From: a virus
Virus record (IMG/VR): IMGVR_UViG_3300037725_000018
Coordinates: 124,001 to 188,000 of that record
Direction: 5' to 3' (one strand)
DNA length: 64,000 nucleotides
The translations under genes and the position numbers were made by a program. Below, in pieces: positions 33,215-40,474 of the stretch (positions within the stretch are counted from its first letter, which is position 1; every line of letters begins with the position of its first letter). The notes under the pieces are model-generated. The model worked only from the letters and a program-made list of their open reading frames with translations. It was not told where the DNA came from and did not search any database.

Positions 33215-33249
33215 GGGGAAGGCGCGTTCACTTGCGCCTTCCCTGCTTT
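33215..33249 (+). terminator. intrinsic terminator
   Basis: GGGAAGGCGC pairs with GCGCCTTCCC; followed by TGCTTTTTAT. Confidence 0.8.
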
Positions 33250-33326
33250 TTATTTGTGGGAACAACGGGCCAAAGGTTTGGTTTGTCCTGTGGCTTGACA
33301 AAAACAAAAGAAGAAAGGAAAAGATC

Positions 33327-33890
33327 ATGAAAGCATTAAAAACGATTTTTATTTTAACCATCGGGATCATGATTGGGATCTGGTTTGGGGCTCCGGAACC
33401 CGAAGTCAAAACCAAAACGATTGTGAAAACGAAAACTGTAGAGAGGTCTTCGCCAAAAGACCTTCACATGAACGCGGAATATTTGGCTTCGGCTCTGTAT
33501 TCGGAAACGAAAGATATGTCCAACTTTGAATACATCGCTTGGACAATTCGAAACCGTGTTGAAAGCGAAGACTACCCGGATACGGTTATGGACGTAATCC
33601 TGCAAGAGCACCAATTTTCCGCATTCAACACAAGAGAAGGGCGCGAAAAGTACCTTTCCCTAACGCTTCAAACCACGTCAAGCACGCACTACAGACGTGC
33701 TTACCGGGTTGCAAGGTACGTGCTAAACGCTCCAATGGAAGTTAATCCGATGGAGGGGGTAACACACTTCTTCATGGAAGACACCTTAAAACAGACGCAG
33801 GGGATCTCTCAGCCTTTTTGGGCCGAAGGCAAGACGCCGTATTTTGTGAACGGACAGACGAAGTATTACCGTGGCATCCGGGCACCGTAA
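33327..33890 (+). CDS. SleB-type cell-wall hydrolase, anchored
   Basis: 187 residues from ATG 33327 (preceded by AAGAAAGGAAAAG, one of the few Shine-Dalgarno-like sites). Signal-anchor helix 4-21, a K/T-rich linker, then SALYSET with E60, IAWTIRNRV and DVILQEHQFSAF. Same family as the 6970 protein but with different anchor and tail. Predicted peptidoglycan hydrolase; whether it is endolysin or virion lysin is unknown. Confidence 0.85.
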   Translation: MKALKTIFILTIGIMIGIWFGAPEPEVKTKTIVKTKTVERSSPKDLHMNAEYLASALYSETKDMSNFEYIAWTIRNRVESEDYPDTVMDVILQEHQFSAFNTREGREKYLSLTLQTTSSTHYRRAYRVARYVLNAPMEVNPMEGVTHFFMEDTLKQTQGISQPFWAEGKTPYFVNGQTKYYRGIRAP

Positions 33891-33967
33891 CGGCGGTCTT
33901 CGGAACAAGATTTAACTTTCGTCATTTATAAGATACGCAGTAACAGAAACCAACCACATAAAATAAA

Positions 33968-34390
33968 ATGAGCGATACAGACACCCGCGAAGTTTTGGTT
34001 CGCCGCACGCTTCTTTACGTGATTGACGTGCCAAAGAGCCAAAACAGAGAAGAGGCAATTGTCGAAGCAAAAATGATTTCCACGTCGAAAGCGCAAGAAG
34101 AGCGGTTTGAGCTTGGTGGAATTGAATCTCAAAGAGACATTGAAGATGAAACAGCCGCCAACTCAAGCGTAGAGAGAATTGAAGATGCGTCGGTTCTTCA
34201 AAAGTGTGACGACGTTGTTTTCGTAGATTCAAACCACGACGGTCGCGTGATGGAAGTCACAAGCCGAAGCGTCAAGGTTCTTGACCTTGAAACAATGGAG
34301 CCAATTTCGTTTGTCCGTCGAACCGGAAAGGTTTGGGGAGAAGACGACGGAGATCACATTTCCGACGTGCTTATGCGCGTAGCTTCTTAA
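33968..34390 (+). CDS. 140-residue protein, unknown
   Basis: N-terminal alpha/beta half with LVRRTLLYVIDVPKSQN and a C-terminal beta unit VVFVDSNHDGRVMEVTSRSVKV. Acidic overall. No family recognised. Terminated by a hairpin at 34414. Confidence 0.6.
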   Translation: MSDTDTREVLVRRTLLYVIDVPKSQNREEAIVEAKMISTSKAQEERFELGGIESQRDIEDETAANSSVERIEDASVLQKCDDVVFVDSNHDGRVMEVTSRSVKVLDLETMEPISFVRRTGKVWGEDDGDHISDVLMRVAS

Positions 34391-34413
34391 AGCGCGTTTA
34401 ACAAATCTTCACA

Positions 34414-34448
34414 AGCCCCGTGGGAACCCTCGCGTTCCTGCGGGGTTT
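34414..34448 (+). terminator. intrinsic terminator
   Basis: AGCCCCG-GGAAC / GTTCC-CGGGG hairpin followed by TTTTAAG. Confidence 0.8.
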
Positions 34449-34450
34449 TA

Positions 34451-34475
34451 AGTATTGCAATTAGGAAGGGAAACC
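34451..34475 (+). promoter_or_regulatory. GGAAACC leader motif
   Basis: AGTATTGCAATTAGGAAGGG followed by AAACC, 24 bases before the 34499 ATG; near-identical core to the 50368 element. Confidence 0.5.
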
Positions 34476-34498
34476 GCTCATCAAACCTTTTGCCCAAG

Positions 34499-34873
34499 AT
34501 GAAGTATTCTGTTTTCCAGTACAAAAAGAACGCTCACGAAATTGATCTTGAGCGTTACCGCAACTACGCTCACGGCAAGATCGTTGAAACCGAAGACGGG
34601 GAAACCAAAAACGTTCCGTCTACCGCTTCTCTTTGGGATCGGCGGGATCTTATGAACCACGTCGCAGACGTTGAGGTTGACGCCGGGACGGATCTTGAAC
34701 AGATGTTTCGAATGATGCAACACGGGGAAGAGGCGTGGACGGATCGGGAGTTTGTGACAGCCGTTGAAAACCCGGCCACAAGCCTCTCGGTTGGGGACAT
34801 TCTTTGGAATCGGGACACCGGAGAAGCCGTTGTTGTCCGGAGGTTCGGGTTCGACCGAATTGACGTTCTCTAA
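34499..34873 (+). CDS. 124-residue protein, unknown
   Basis: Start at ATG 34499, in line with the leader spacing of its neighbours; a TTG nine bases earlier is less likely. Helical and acidic N-terminal half, then SLSVGDILWNRDTGEAVVVRRFGFDRI, which looks like a small beta-barrel. No family recognised. Confidence 0.6.
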   Translation: MKYSVFQYKKNAHEIDLERYRNYAHGKIVETEDGETKNVPSTASLWDRRDLMNHVADVEVDAGTDLEQMFRMMQHGEEAWTDREFVTAVENPATSLSVGDILWNRDTGEAVVVRRFGFDRIDVL

Positions 34874-34886
34874 AAGGCGCTTGTTT

Positions 34887-34923
34887 GAAGGGAAGGGAAG
34901 GGCAAAGGCTCTTCCCTTCTTTC
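34887..34923 (+). terminator. intrinsic terminator
   Basis: GAAGGGAAGGG pairs with CTTCCCTTC, followed by TTTCG. Confidence 0.75.
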
Positions 34924-35080
34924 GTTTGTGCGTTCGTTCTGAACGTTTTGAAACCCTACATTCACCCGTTGCTATGAACCCTGCTGCTTTAAGCACACAG
35001 TCTGCACACGTCACCGAAGTAAACCTCAAAAAGTCTTTACATTCCGCGTCGGAACCAGCTTATAGCTAACGCATGTAATT

Positions 35081-35102
35081 AAGCGCAGAAAGGGGAGGGA
35101 GC
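35081..35102 (+). promoter_or_regulatory. G/A-rich leader motif
   Basis: AAGCGCAGAAAGGGGAGGGA then GC, about 40 bases before the 35143 ATG; resembles the 48057 element. Confidence 0.4.
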
Positions 35103-35142
35103 TTTTCCTAAGACAGTTTCCCAAACAAAACCATTTGAGAAG

Positions 35143-35529
35143 ATGGACACGATTGAGATTCAGGGAGAACAGGTTGACGTTTCCGACATGGCAGAGCGGC
35201 TTGCCCCGTATGGGAACGTTGAAAACGGCCTTCGCAAGTCTCGCCCAAAAAACGAAAGCGGTTTGGCGCAGTACGTTTGGCGCATGGCCCGGTTTCACTC
35301 CGGGAAAGACACTCACATGCCCGTGACGTGCGAGTTTTGGCTTACCTCTTGGATGGAAGAGAGGGGAATGATTCCCACGATCCAAGAATCCACGTCTTCG
35401 CGGGATCGGCGTTCGAAGATCACGGAAGCCACCAAAGAAATTGAGCCGCTTGTGACTTCGGTTCTTGAAGAGTTTGGCCTTGACGACACGAAGGCAGCAA
35501 GCCGCTGGAGCAAGGCAGGGCTTTTCTAA
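35143..35529 (+). CDS. 128-residue protein, unknown
   Basis: Mixed helix protein with VSDMAERLAPYGNVENGLRK, GLAQYVWRMARFHSG and a final helix ending SRWSKAGLF. No family recognised. A single-gene unit with its own terminator. Confidence 0.6.
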   Translation: MDTIEIQGEQVDVSDMAERLAPYGNVENGLRKSRPKNESGLAQYVWRMARFHSGKDTHMPVTCEFWLTSWMEERGMIPTIQESTSSRDRRSKITEATKEIEPLVTSVLEEFGLDDTKAASRWSKAGLF

Positions 35530-35547
35530 AAGGCGTTCGCTTCAAAC

Positions 35548-35580
35548 AAAGGGAAGGGCAAAGGCCCCTTCCCTTTTTTT
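35548..35580 (+). terminator. intrinsic terminator
   Basis: AAAGGGAAGGG pairs with CCCTTCCCTTT, followed by a T-run. Confidence 0.85.
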
Positions 35581-35608
35581 ATTTGAAAGCGATATAGGTG
35601 GTACTGAC

Positions 35609-35788
35609 ATGATTGTGCTTTACGAGTCTAGAAAAGAGTGGGGGGAAATCCGCGAATTTTCTGTTGGTCCCAACCCCACGATAGAGCTTCGGGGAGAAAC
35701 GTGCTCGATTGAAAACTTAGGTGATAACATTACAACCGTCAAATTCAAAAAAATTAAAATCAAGCGGGCCTTAAAAGAAATTTCATAA
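35609..35788 (+). CDS. mini-protein, M-h-h-h-E family (isolated member)
   Basis: 59 residues starting MIVLYESRKEWGEIREF, with a G-E turn (IELRGETCSIENLG) and terminal basic helix FKKIKIKRALKEIS. This is the full array plan (strand, charged segment, strand pair, basic helix) in a single gene 500 bases ahead of the array. Unknown function. Confidence 0.7.
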   Translation: MIVLYESRKEWGEIREFSVGPNPTIELRGETCSIENLGDNITTVKFKKIKIKRALKEIS

Positions 35789-35831
35789 AAAAGTAGGAAC
35801 CGGGCTTTATTCTCCCTGTTAAAGCAAACGG

Positions 35832-35847
35832 AAAAAGAGGGAACCCT
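35832..35847 (+). promoter_or_regulatory. GAGGGAACC leader motif
   Basis: AAAAAGAGGGAACCCT, about 25-40 bases before the 35872 ATG. Confidence 0.5.
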
Positions 35848-35871
35848 TTTCACCAACGAACCCTGTTTGCT

Positions 35872-36153
35872 ATGAACGCCACGAAAGAAGAGATCCGCGA
35901 AAAGTTTTCTCTTCCGTCTGACAGTCGGGCAAGGAAGCTTCGGGACATGTTTTCGAAGCACGTCACGTATCTGGACAAGAGCCTAAACCGGGCTTGGAAG
36001 GGTCCGGTCGAAGCGGTTGTGCCGAAAGAGAAGGCTAAAGACATGCGGGAAGCAATGAGCTTCATCGGTGCTCATGTGGATAAGACCGAAAGCCTTCCGG
36101 GTGGCCGCGTTCGGCTTTACAGCCGGGGCTACTACGTTCACGTTGGGGCTTAA
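35872..36153 (+). CDS. 93-residue protein, unknown
   Basis: Helical N-terminal two thirds (DMFSKHVTYLDKSLNRAWKG) and a C-terminal beta pair (GRVRLYSRGYYVHVGA). No family recognised. Followed by a strong terminator that separates it from the mini-gene array. Confidence 0.6.
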   Translation: MNATKEEIREKFSLPSDSRARKLRDMFSKHVTYLDKSLNRAWKGPVEAVVPKEKAKDMREAMSFIGAHVDKTESLPGGRVRLYSRGYYVHVGA

Positions 36154-36186
36154 ATGAAGCGACAGCTTCCCATTCAAACCCGCAGG

Positions 36187-36223
36187 AAGGCCCACAGGGG
36201 GAAACCTCTTGTGGGCCTTTGCC
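36187..36223 (+). terminator. intrinsic terminator
   Basis: AAGGCCCACA pairs with TGTGGGCCTT, with an inner AGG/CCT pair and T-run. Confidence 0.85.
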
Positions 36224-36310
36224 ATACCCTTTTCGGTTCCGAAAACTTCTTAGAAACAATTGTGTGGACAGGCAATATCTACCAGTAGACAAAGAAAAAT
36301 AACAAAGAAA

Positions 36311-36532
36311 ATGATTGCAGTTATAGTCTCGACGCCAAAAGACTACGGAGAAGCTTCAAAGCTTCGGATCTATCTTTCCGTTAATGACGTTTTTAAAGAA
36401 GGAAAAAAAGACTCCAAAGAAATTCAGGTTATTTCAACCCCAAATTTCACCCGAAAGCAAAACAACCAGATTGAAGAAAAGAGTTGGTTTAAAAATATAA
36501 GGTCTAAAAAAGAACAAGTAAAAAACCTTTAA
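36311..36532 (+). CDS. array mini-protein 1 (M-h-h-h family)
   Basis: 73 residues, first gene of the plus-strand array. MIAVIVSTPKDYGEA opens; IQVISTPNF is the central strand ending near P; C-terminal basic helix WFKNIRSKKEQVKNL. The start at 36311 gives the family N-terminus; a longer frame begins at 36260. Confidence 0.65.
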   Translation: MIAVIVSTPKDYGEASKLRIYLSVNDVFKEGKKDSKEIQVISTPNFTRKQNNQIEEKSWFKNIRSKKEQVKNL

Positions 36533-36536
36533 CGGC

Positions 36537-36689
36537 ATGATCATCATACTTAGCGAAACAGAAGAAGAAGATTATAAAGTGGAAGAAGTATTTGAATATG
36601 GCCCCGCTTCTATGTCTTGGTATCTTACAGATGATGAAGTTTCGAGAGAAGAGATTAGACACATAAAAAAAGACCTAAAAACATGGTAG
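36537..36689 (+). CDS. array mini-protein 2
   Basis: 50 residues: MIIILSETEEEDYKVEEV, then WYLTDDEVS and terminal helix REEIRHIKKDLKTW. Its last codons overlap the ATG of the next gene (ATGGTAG), as in an operon. Confidence 0.7.
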   Translation: MIIILSETEEEDYKVEEVFEYGPASMSWYLTDDEVSREEIRHIKKDLKTW

Positions 36690-37015
36690 TTTTCTTTGAA
36701 TCAAAAACGGAATTTTCAAATGCGCTTTCGAACTCTACGTCCAAAAACACACTTCTTGATCTTTCGGTTCGCGTAAACGGTGTTAAGCTTTCGTACGCGG
36801 AACACGAAAAGACATACAAAAAACATGTAAGTCCCAAATCTTTAAAGTTAGCGCAGAAGCAGGGGACGGTATTTGGGCTTTCCGACGAAAAAAAGCGGCT
36901 TACTCTGTCCGGTGGAAAGCTTGTATACAATTCGGGTTCATTTGCACTTTCTTCTGCTTTGTTTTCAACGTTTAAGTCAATATCCGGCTCGCACAAAACT
37001 GGCAATATAATATAA
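36683..37015 (+). CDS. array mini-protein 3 (extended)
   Basis: 110 residues, one of the longest members. MVVFFESKTEFSNAL, then VRVNGVKLSYAEHEKTYKK, the V-N-G beta-turn shared with members 6, 46375, 46584 and the remnant at 40298. A Ser/Leu-rich tail follows. Confidence 0.7.
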   Translation: MVVFFESKTEFSNALSNSTSKNTLLDLSVRVNGVKLSYAEHEKTYKKHVSPKSLKLAQKQGTVFGLSDEKKRLTLSGGKLVYNSGSFALSSALFSTFKSISGSHKTGNII

Positions 37016-37031
37016 CACAAGTTGAAAACCC

Positions 37032-37202
37032 ATGATTATCGTTGTGTCTGAAAATGAAAGAGATCGAAGAAGTCTTGTTGGCTTTCCTCTTCACAACAAG
37101 GGAGGATGCAAGCACGTACTAAACACAAAGCAATCTAAAGCCGCAAACTTGAAAAAGTCTATCGTGGCTAGAATTGAAATTGTGAACTTGCACGGTTGGT
37201 AA
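37032..37202 (+). CDS. array mini-protein 4
   Basis: 56 residues: MIIVVSENERDRRSLVGF, a G-C-K-H turn, then a basic helix KAANLKKSIVARIEI. Unknown function. Confidence 0.65.
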   Translation: MIIVVSENERDRRSLVGFPLHNKGGCKHVLNTKQSKAANLKKSIVARIEIVNLHGW

Positions 37203-37208
37203 AAGAAG

Positions 37209-37388
37209 ATGATTTTCATAATGTACGAAACAAAAAAAGAGCAGAGGCGTTCTTACATTAACGCAAATGGAGAAGGTTTTTGTTTTTTTGGTTGGGAGGG
37301 AATGAAACTTTTGCCGGAAACAAAACTTAAAAGAATTGTAATCGAAAGGTTCAGAGAAGCTAGAGTGAAAAATGGTCGTCATTTTTGA
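37209..37388 (+). CDS. array mini-protein 5
   Basis: 59 residues: MIFIMYETKKEQRRSYI, FCFFGWEGMKLLP as central strand ending in P, and helix ETKLKRIVIERFREARVK. It overlaps the next ATG by 17 bases. Confidence 0.7.
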   Translation: MIFIMYETKKEQRRSYINANGEGFCFFGWEGMKLLPETKLKRIVIERFREARVKNGRHF

Positions 37389-37617
37389 AACAGAAAAAGA
37401 AGTCGTTGACGCAATTTCATATAAAAACGTTCCCGCAAAGTGGGAAGTCAACGGAAAACCAGTAGAGGCAAAAGAGGTTATCGTAATGCCAAATAACCTA
37501 ACAAAAAATCACTTTCCCGCCCACAAACAAATTGTGAAACGAAATCTTCACGAAAAGCAAGAAGACCTCTCGATTCTAAAAAAAGTTTGGTCGTTTGCAG
37601 CGTCAATCTTCAACTAA
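37372..37617 (+). CDS. array mini-protein 6
   Basis: 81 residues: MVVIFETEKEVVDAI, WEVNGKPVEAKEVIVMP (V-N-G turn then strand ending in P), helix HKQIVKRNLHEKQ and an extra hydrophobic tail. A clear relative of member 3. Confidence 0.7.
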   Translation: MVVIFETEKEVVDAISYKNVPAKWEVNGKPVEAKEVIVMPNNLTKNHFPAHKQIVKRNLHEKQEDLSILKKVWSFAASIFN

Positions 37618-37619
37618 AA

Positions 37620-37799
37620 ATGCCCATGCCCATAATCGTCGGAAAAAGAAAGGAGCTTAAAGAGGCTTACGTTATCCCAATGACACAAAGACAGTCCCGG
37701 ACCTACAAATGGTTTAAGCATTCTGAAGTAAGAAATATGGGAACTAAGATGGTCAAGGAGTTAATCAGAGAAATATCATCTGAACTTAAAAGAAATTGA
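37620..37799 (+). CDS. array mini-protein 7
   Basis: 59 residues: MPMPIIVGKRKELKEAYVIP, then terminal helix MVKELIREISSELKRN. The start strand is shortened relative to other members. Confidence 0.6.
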   Translation: MPMPIIVGKRKELKEAYVIPMTQRQSRTYKWFKHSEVRNMGTKMVKELIREISSELKRN

Positions 37800-37809
37800 A
37801 ACCCAAGTT

Positions 37810-37995
37810 ATGTTCATTGTATTTGAAAGCGAAAAAGAGCGAAAAGAAGCTGTAAACACCGACAAATCATCGGTTCGTTCATTTTGGATTGAGGAAGAAA
37901 TGATTTCAATTAAAAACGTCATGCGGGTTTACAGTTGGGACAACATGCGGCTCGGAAAGTCTCAGGCACGCAAAAAAGTAGCACATAGGCTTTAA
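37810..37995 (+). CDS. array mini-protein 8
   Basis: 61 residues: MFIVFESEKERKEAVN, a middle strand pair (FWIEEEMISIKNVMRV) and a basic end GKSQARKKVAHRL. Confidence 0.7.
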   Translation: MFIVFESEKERKEAVNTDKSSVRSFWIEEEMISIKNVMRVYSWDNMRLGKSQARKKVAHRL

Positions 37996-38002
37996 TAAGG
38001 AT

Positions 38003-38188
38003 ATGCAAATTATATTCGAGACGTACCTAAAATTTCAAGCTCACTCCACGCCGGAGCTTAGTTTTTCCGGCTTCAAGGTCGGGGAAGCAAGAGACGTGCC
38101 TTCCCGTTGCATCCATGTTAAAAACACAGACACGATCCGGTCTATAAAAAAGCGGCTTCGAAAAGGGCTCGCGCAAGGCAAAAATTGA
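38003..38188 (+). CDS. array mini-protein 9
   Basis: 61 residues: MQIIFETYLKFQAHST, middle VPSRCIHVKNTD and the archetypal terminal helix DTIRSIKKRLRKGLAQ. Followed by the C-rich intergenic element. Confidence 0.7.
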   Translation: MQIIFETYLKFQAHSTPELSFSGFKVGEARDVPSRCIHVKNTDTIRSIKKRLRKGLAQGKN

Positions 38189-38192
38189 CTTC

Positions 38193-38275
38193 CATATCGA
38201 GACCGGGTAGAGAAACGATTTCAAAAGACCTACCCCCCTTCAAATAACAAGTTCAATTGACCCCCCCCCCTTAAG
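38193..38275 (+). repeat. C-rich intergenic element, copy 1
   Basis: TATCGAGACCGGG, then GAAACGATTTCA, a stretch with CAAGTT, and two C-runs ending in C10 at 38261-38270. The same order of motifs occurs at 40475-40556. The C10 lies 6 bases before the next ATG. Confidence 0.6.
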
Positions 38276-38276
38276 G

Positions 38277-38438
38277 ATGGTTTTGATTGCACATTCGCAT
38301 AAAGAACTTCAAATTGCAGTTAGAATGTCACACGACCTTCTTCTTGTTCACGATTCGGTTTTCTTTCCCCGCTCTTCATACTGGATTCGAAACAAAGAAA
38401 ATATGCATCGGTTCATAAAAAGTGATTTGAAAGTGTAA
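38277..38438 (+). CDS. array mini-protein 10
   Basis: 53 residues: MVLIAHSHKELQIAVRM, LLLVHDSVFFPRSSYW (strand ending near P) and helix NMHRFIKSDLKV. Its start lies directly behind a C10 homopolymer, a possible slippage site affecting the leader. Confidence 0.65.
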   Translation: MVLIAHSHKELQIAVRMSHDLLLVHDSVFFPRSSYWIRNKENMHRFIKSDLKV

Positions 38439-38455
38439 AGATTAGTAGTAACATC

Positions 38456-38665
38456 ATGGTTGTTGTATATACAAAGAAAACATTAAGGAAGATAGAATCA
38501 AAGGTCGTGGAAAAGTTTTTAGAAGAAGATGAGGACGCTTTTATTATGCCAGTGGAGCTTCCGGTGTTGAACTACAAGACGCAGCGGAGCATTGTCCAAA
38601 ACGCGATTCAGTCTACGTCGTGGGAAGAATACACAAACCCTGAAATGCGACCTCAAAACATATGA
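38456..38665 (+). CDS. array mini-protein 11
   Basis: 69 residues: MVVVYTKKTLRKIESKVVEK, DAFIMPVELPVLN and helix KTQRSIVQNAIQS. Stop overlaps the next ATG by 4 bases (ATGA). Confidence 0.7.
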   Translation: MVVVYTKKTLRKIESKVVEKFLEEDEDAFIMPVELPVLNYKTQRSIVQNAIQSTSWEEYTNPEMRPQNI

Positions 38666-38844
38666 TCATTATCCTTCCAGAAAACGAAAAAGAACACGGG
38701 GCAGCTCTTTGGCGTCGGTGGGACAAAAATCCCAAGATACTTGTCCTTCCATACCGAATGTCAAGTTTTCAAGGAGAAGGTGGGGCAGCCGTTTTCGGGA
38801 GGGTAAGGTTTCACGTAAAAGACAAACTAAGTAAAAAAGCATGA
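38662..38844 (+). CDS. array mini-protein 12
   Basis: 60 residues: MIIILPENEKEHGAALW, PKILVLPYRM (central strand with P) and basic end HVKDKLSKKA. The stop overlaps the broken next copy. Confidence 0.7.
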   Translation: MIIILPENEKEHGAALWRRWDKNPKILVLPYRMSSFQGEGGAAVFGRVRFHVKDKLSKKA

Positions 38845-39035
38845 TGGTTTTGATCTTTCAAGATGAAGAGTAAAGAAGTAAGGTTCTTGAGCAGCCCGGA
38901 GCAACCTTTTTTTCAAAAGTCAAATGCCACGACAAGAACATTAGAATTAAAGAAACGTGTGAATTTCTTCAAGGCAGGCTAAGAAACTCTAAAAAGCTGT
39001 CTAAACTTTTGAGGCTAAAAATTAAAACGGCTTAA
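38841..39035 (+). pseudogene. array mini-gene with in-frame stop
   Basis: The frame opens M-M-V-L-I-F-Q-D-E-E, hits TAA at codon 11 (38871-38873), then stays open in the same frame to 39035 with the expected body (ATFFSKVKCHDKNIRIKE) and basic end (KLSKLLRLKIKTA). The simplest reading is a nonsense mutation in a former member. TAA is a normal stop elsewhere in the window, so recoding is unlikely. Confidence 0.7.
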
Positions 39036-39043
39036 TAGAAGAA

Positions 39044-39238
39044 ATGCAAATCATCTTCAACGACATAGACGAAATCAAATCGTGCATCGAAGAGTCAATA
39101 TATGCCAACTCGAAAACGCGCACCCTTAGAGGAACAAATGTTTCCATAAACGTTTGGGACATGTGGCACACCGATTATGTGCGAGCTAATGGAGCAGAGG
39201 TTATAAAAAAAGTTAGATCCAAATTGAAAGAAGAATGA
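39044..39238 (+). CDS. array mini-protein 14
   Basis: 64 residues: MQIIFNDIDEIKSCIEE, TNVSINVWDMWH and terminal helix GAEVIKKVRSKLKEE. The stop overlaps the next ATG (ATGA). Confidence 0.7.
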   Translation: MQIIFNDIDEIKSCIEESIYANSKTRTLRGTNVSINVWDMWHTDYVRANGAEVIKKVRSKLKEE

Positions 39239-39450
39239 TTATATACTTCGAACGTGGCGAAAAACAAAAAAGCCACCTGCGCGGCCTTTTTGGAAGGCAA
39301 AAGAAAACAGACCTTTCCTTCCACTTCGGAAAGATTGAAGACACAGACTGCTATTGGTATAACATTTCCGGAAACACAAAACGAAAAAGACCGGGTGAAG
39401 GTCTTAGAAGCAGAGAGCACTTAAAATTCATAACCGAAATTGCAATTTGA
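39235..39450 (+). CDS. array mini-protein 15
   Basis: 71 residues: MIIYFERGEKQKSHLRG, LSFHFGKIEDTDCYWYNIS and a basic stretch KRKRPGEGLRSREH. Coupled to the previous gene by a 4-base overlap. Confidence 0.65.
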   Translation: MIIYFERGEKQKSHLRGLFGRQKKTDLSFHFGKIEDTDCYWYNISGNTKRKRPGEGLRSREHLKFITEIAI

Positions 39451-39457
39451 AAACCCC

Positions 39458-39643
39458 ATGCATATACTTTTTGAGGACACACGCGAATTTAAAAAATACG
39501 ACGGGACGTTTTATTACTTCAACGGTGGGCCGGAAATTTACGCGCATGAAGCAAGTGTTTTGACATACAGACGCAAAAAACTTACATTAGACAAACAAAA
39601 AAGAAAGCGCGTAAAAAAGAGGCTCAAAAAAAACATCGCATAA
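39458..39643 (+). CDS. array mini-protein 16
   Basis: 61 residues from ATG 39458: MHILFEDTREFKKYDGTF, EIYAHEASVLTY and a very basic terminal helix KQKRKRVKKRLKKNIA. Confidence 0.7.
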   Translation: MHILFEDTREFKKYDGTFYYFNGGPEIYAHEASVLTYRRKKLTLDKQKRKRVKKRLKKNIA

Positions 39644-39662
39644 CGGCGGCAGCAGGCAAAAA

Positions 39663-39848
39663 ATGGTTATTATAGTATCGGAAGAAAACACAAAACAAAA
39701 AACGTGGACGTTTTACGATAAAAATTTTTTTTCAGATCACAAGACGTGGTTTATCCCCACGGAGTCTTATGAAATAGAGCAAGGAGAAAGGTTCCCAAGC
39801 GTCCGGAGAAAAGCGAATACATCCCATATCATCAAGTCTCTTTCTTAA
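39663..39848 (+). CDS. array mini-protein 17
   Basis: 61 residues: MVIIVSEENTKQKTW, TWFIPTESYEIEQGER (strand with P) and C-terminal RKANTSHIIKSLS. Confidence 0.65.
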   Translation: MVIIVSEENTKQKTWTFYDKNFFSDHKTWFIPTESYEIEQGERFPSVRRKANTSHIIKSLS

Positions 39849-39852
39849 ACCA

Positions 39853-40020
39853 GTGATTATAGCAATTCCAGAATCCAAATTTGAGTGGCAAGTTTTCTAT
39901 CAAGACTTACCTTTTAAAGATTTAAAAGTTGTCCCGGAACCCCGAATTTACGATAACTACATAGAAATGTCAAGAAAAAGAACGGTTCTTTCGATAATAA
40001 AGGAACAAACAACTTCTTGA
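39853..40020 (+). CDS. array mini-protein 18 (GTG start)
   Basis: 55 residues from GTG 39853: V-I-I-A-I-P-E-S-K-F-E-W, LKVVPEPRIYDN and helix RKRTVLSIIKEQTTS. GTG starts recur in the array (44916, 45358, 46170). Confidence 0.6.
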   Translation: MIIAIPESKFEWQVFYQDLPFKDLKVVPEPRIYDNYIEMSRKRTVLSIIKEQTTS

Positions 40021-40022
40021 AA

Positions 40023-40082
40023 ATGATCATCACGATTCCAGCGGAGAATAATAAAGAAAGAGAAAAATGGGAATGCTTGTAA
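40023..40082 (+). pseudogene. truncated array mini-gene
   Basis: MIITIPAENNKEREKWECL then stop: 19 residues covering only the family's first strand and charged helix. The next gene starts inside it at 40067. Probably the 5' remnant of a deleted copy, though a tiny leader peptide cannot be excluded. Confidence 0.5.
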
Positions 40083-40249
40083 TCTTTGAAAATTTTGAAG
40101 AAATGGACAAAGTTTCAAAACCGAAGGGAAAGTACGAGCTTGTCGGGGAAGCAAAAGTCCCCGCGTTCAACGTCCACGTCAAAAGAAACTTCAAACGCCC
40201 AAGCGTGTTTAGAAGAGAAATGAAAATAGCTGTGTTCTCTAAGTTGTAA
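40067..40249 (+). CDS. array mini-protein 20
   Basis: 60 residues: MGMLVIFENFEEMDKVS (an ATG two codons later would give MLVIFE), YELVGEAKVPAFNVHV and terminal FRREMKIAVFSKL. Confidence 0.65.
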   Translation: MGMLVIFENFEEMDKVSKPKGKYELVGEAKVPAFNVHVKRNFKRPSVFRREMKIAVFSKL

Positions 40250-40297
40250 GAGCAAAAGCAATAAGACAGCCATCCCGACCACTTTTCCTTGGACATG

Positions 40298-40413
40298 ATA
40301 CAGACAAAGAGTATTACAACATCCGGTCACACAAACCCGAAAGCGGTTTATTAGTAGGTGGTTTGCATATAAACGGGGAAAAGCTTTCTAGCCATTGGAT
40401 ATATGTCAGGTGA
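40298..40413 (+). pseudogene. decayed array mini-gene remnant
   Basis: An open stretch without a usable start encodes FLGHDTDKEYYNIRSHKPES and then LHINGEKLSSHWIYV. The I-N-G-E-K-L turn matches the V-N-G strand pair of members 3, 6 and 46584. The N-terminal strand and terminal helix are missing. Confidence 0.4.
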
Positions 40414-40428
40414 GTGAATGGAAGAAAG

Positions 40429-40441
40429 CCCCACACAAGGC
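40429..40441 (+). repeat. CCCCACACAAGGC repeat, copy 1
   Basis: A 13-base word found also at 41217 and 46867, each time at the edge of an array segment. Here it is followed by the palindrome CCTCACGTGAGG (40451-40462) rather than by a complementary GTGGGG, so the hairpin is not complete. Confidence 0.6.
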
Positions 40442-40474
40442 AAATAAAACCTCACGTGAGGTAAAATATGGTTT

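Noticed and set aside
38592-38834. 80-codon plus-strand ORF in another frame of the array
   Set aside because: Out of frame with two family members that show the conserved N- and C-terminal patterns.
38841-39035. In-frame TAA considered as evidence of stop-codon recoding
   Set aside because: TAA, TGA and TAG all end well-supported genes in the window, so a nonsense mutation is simpler.
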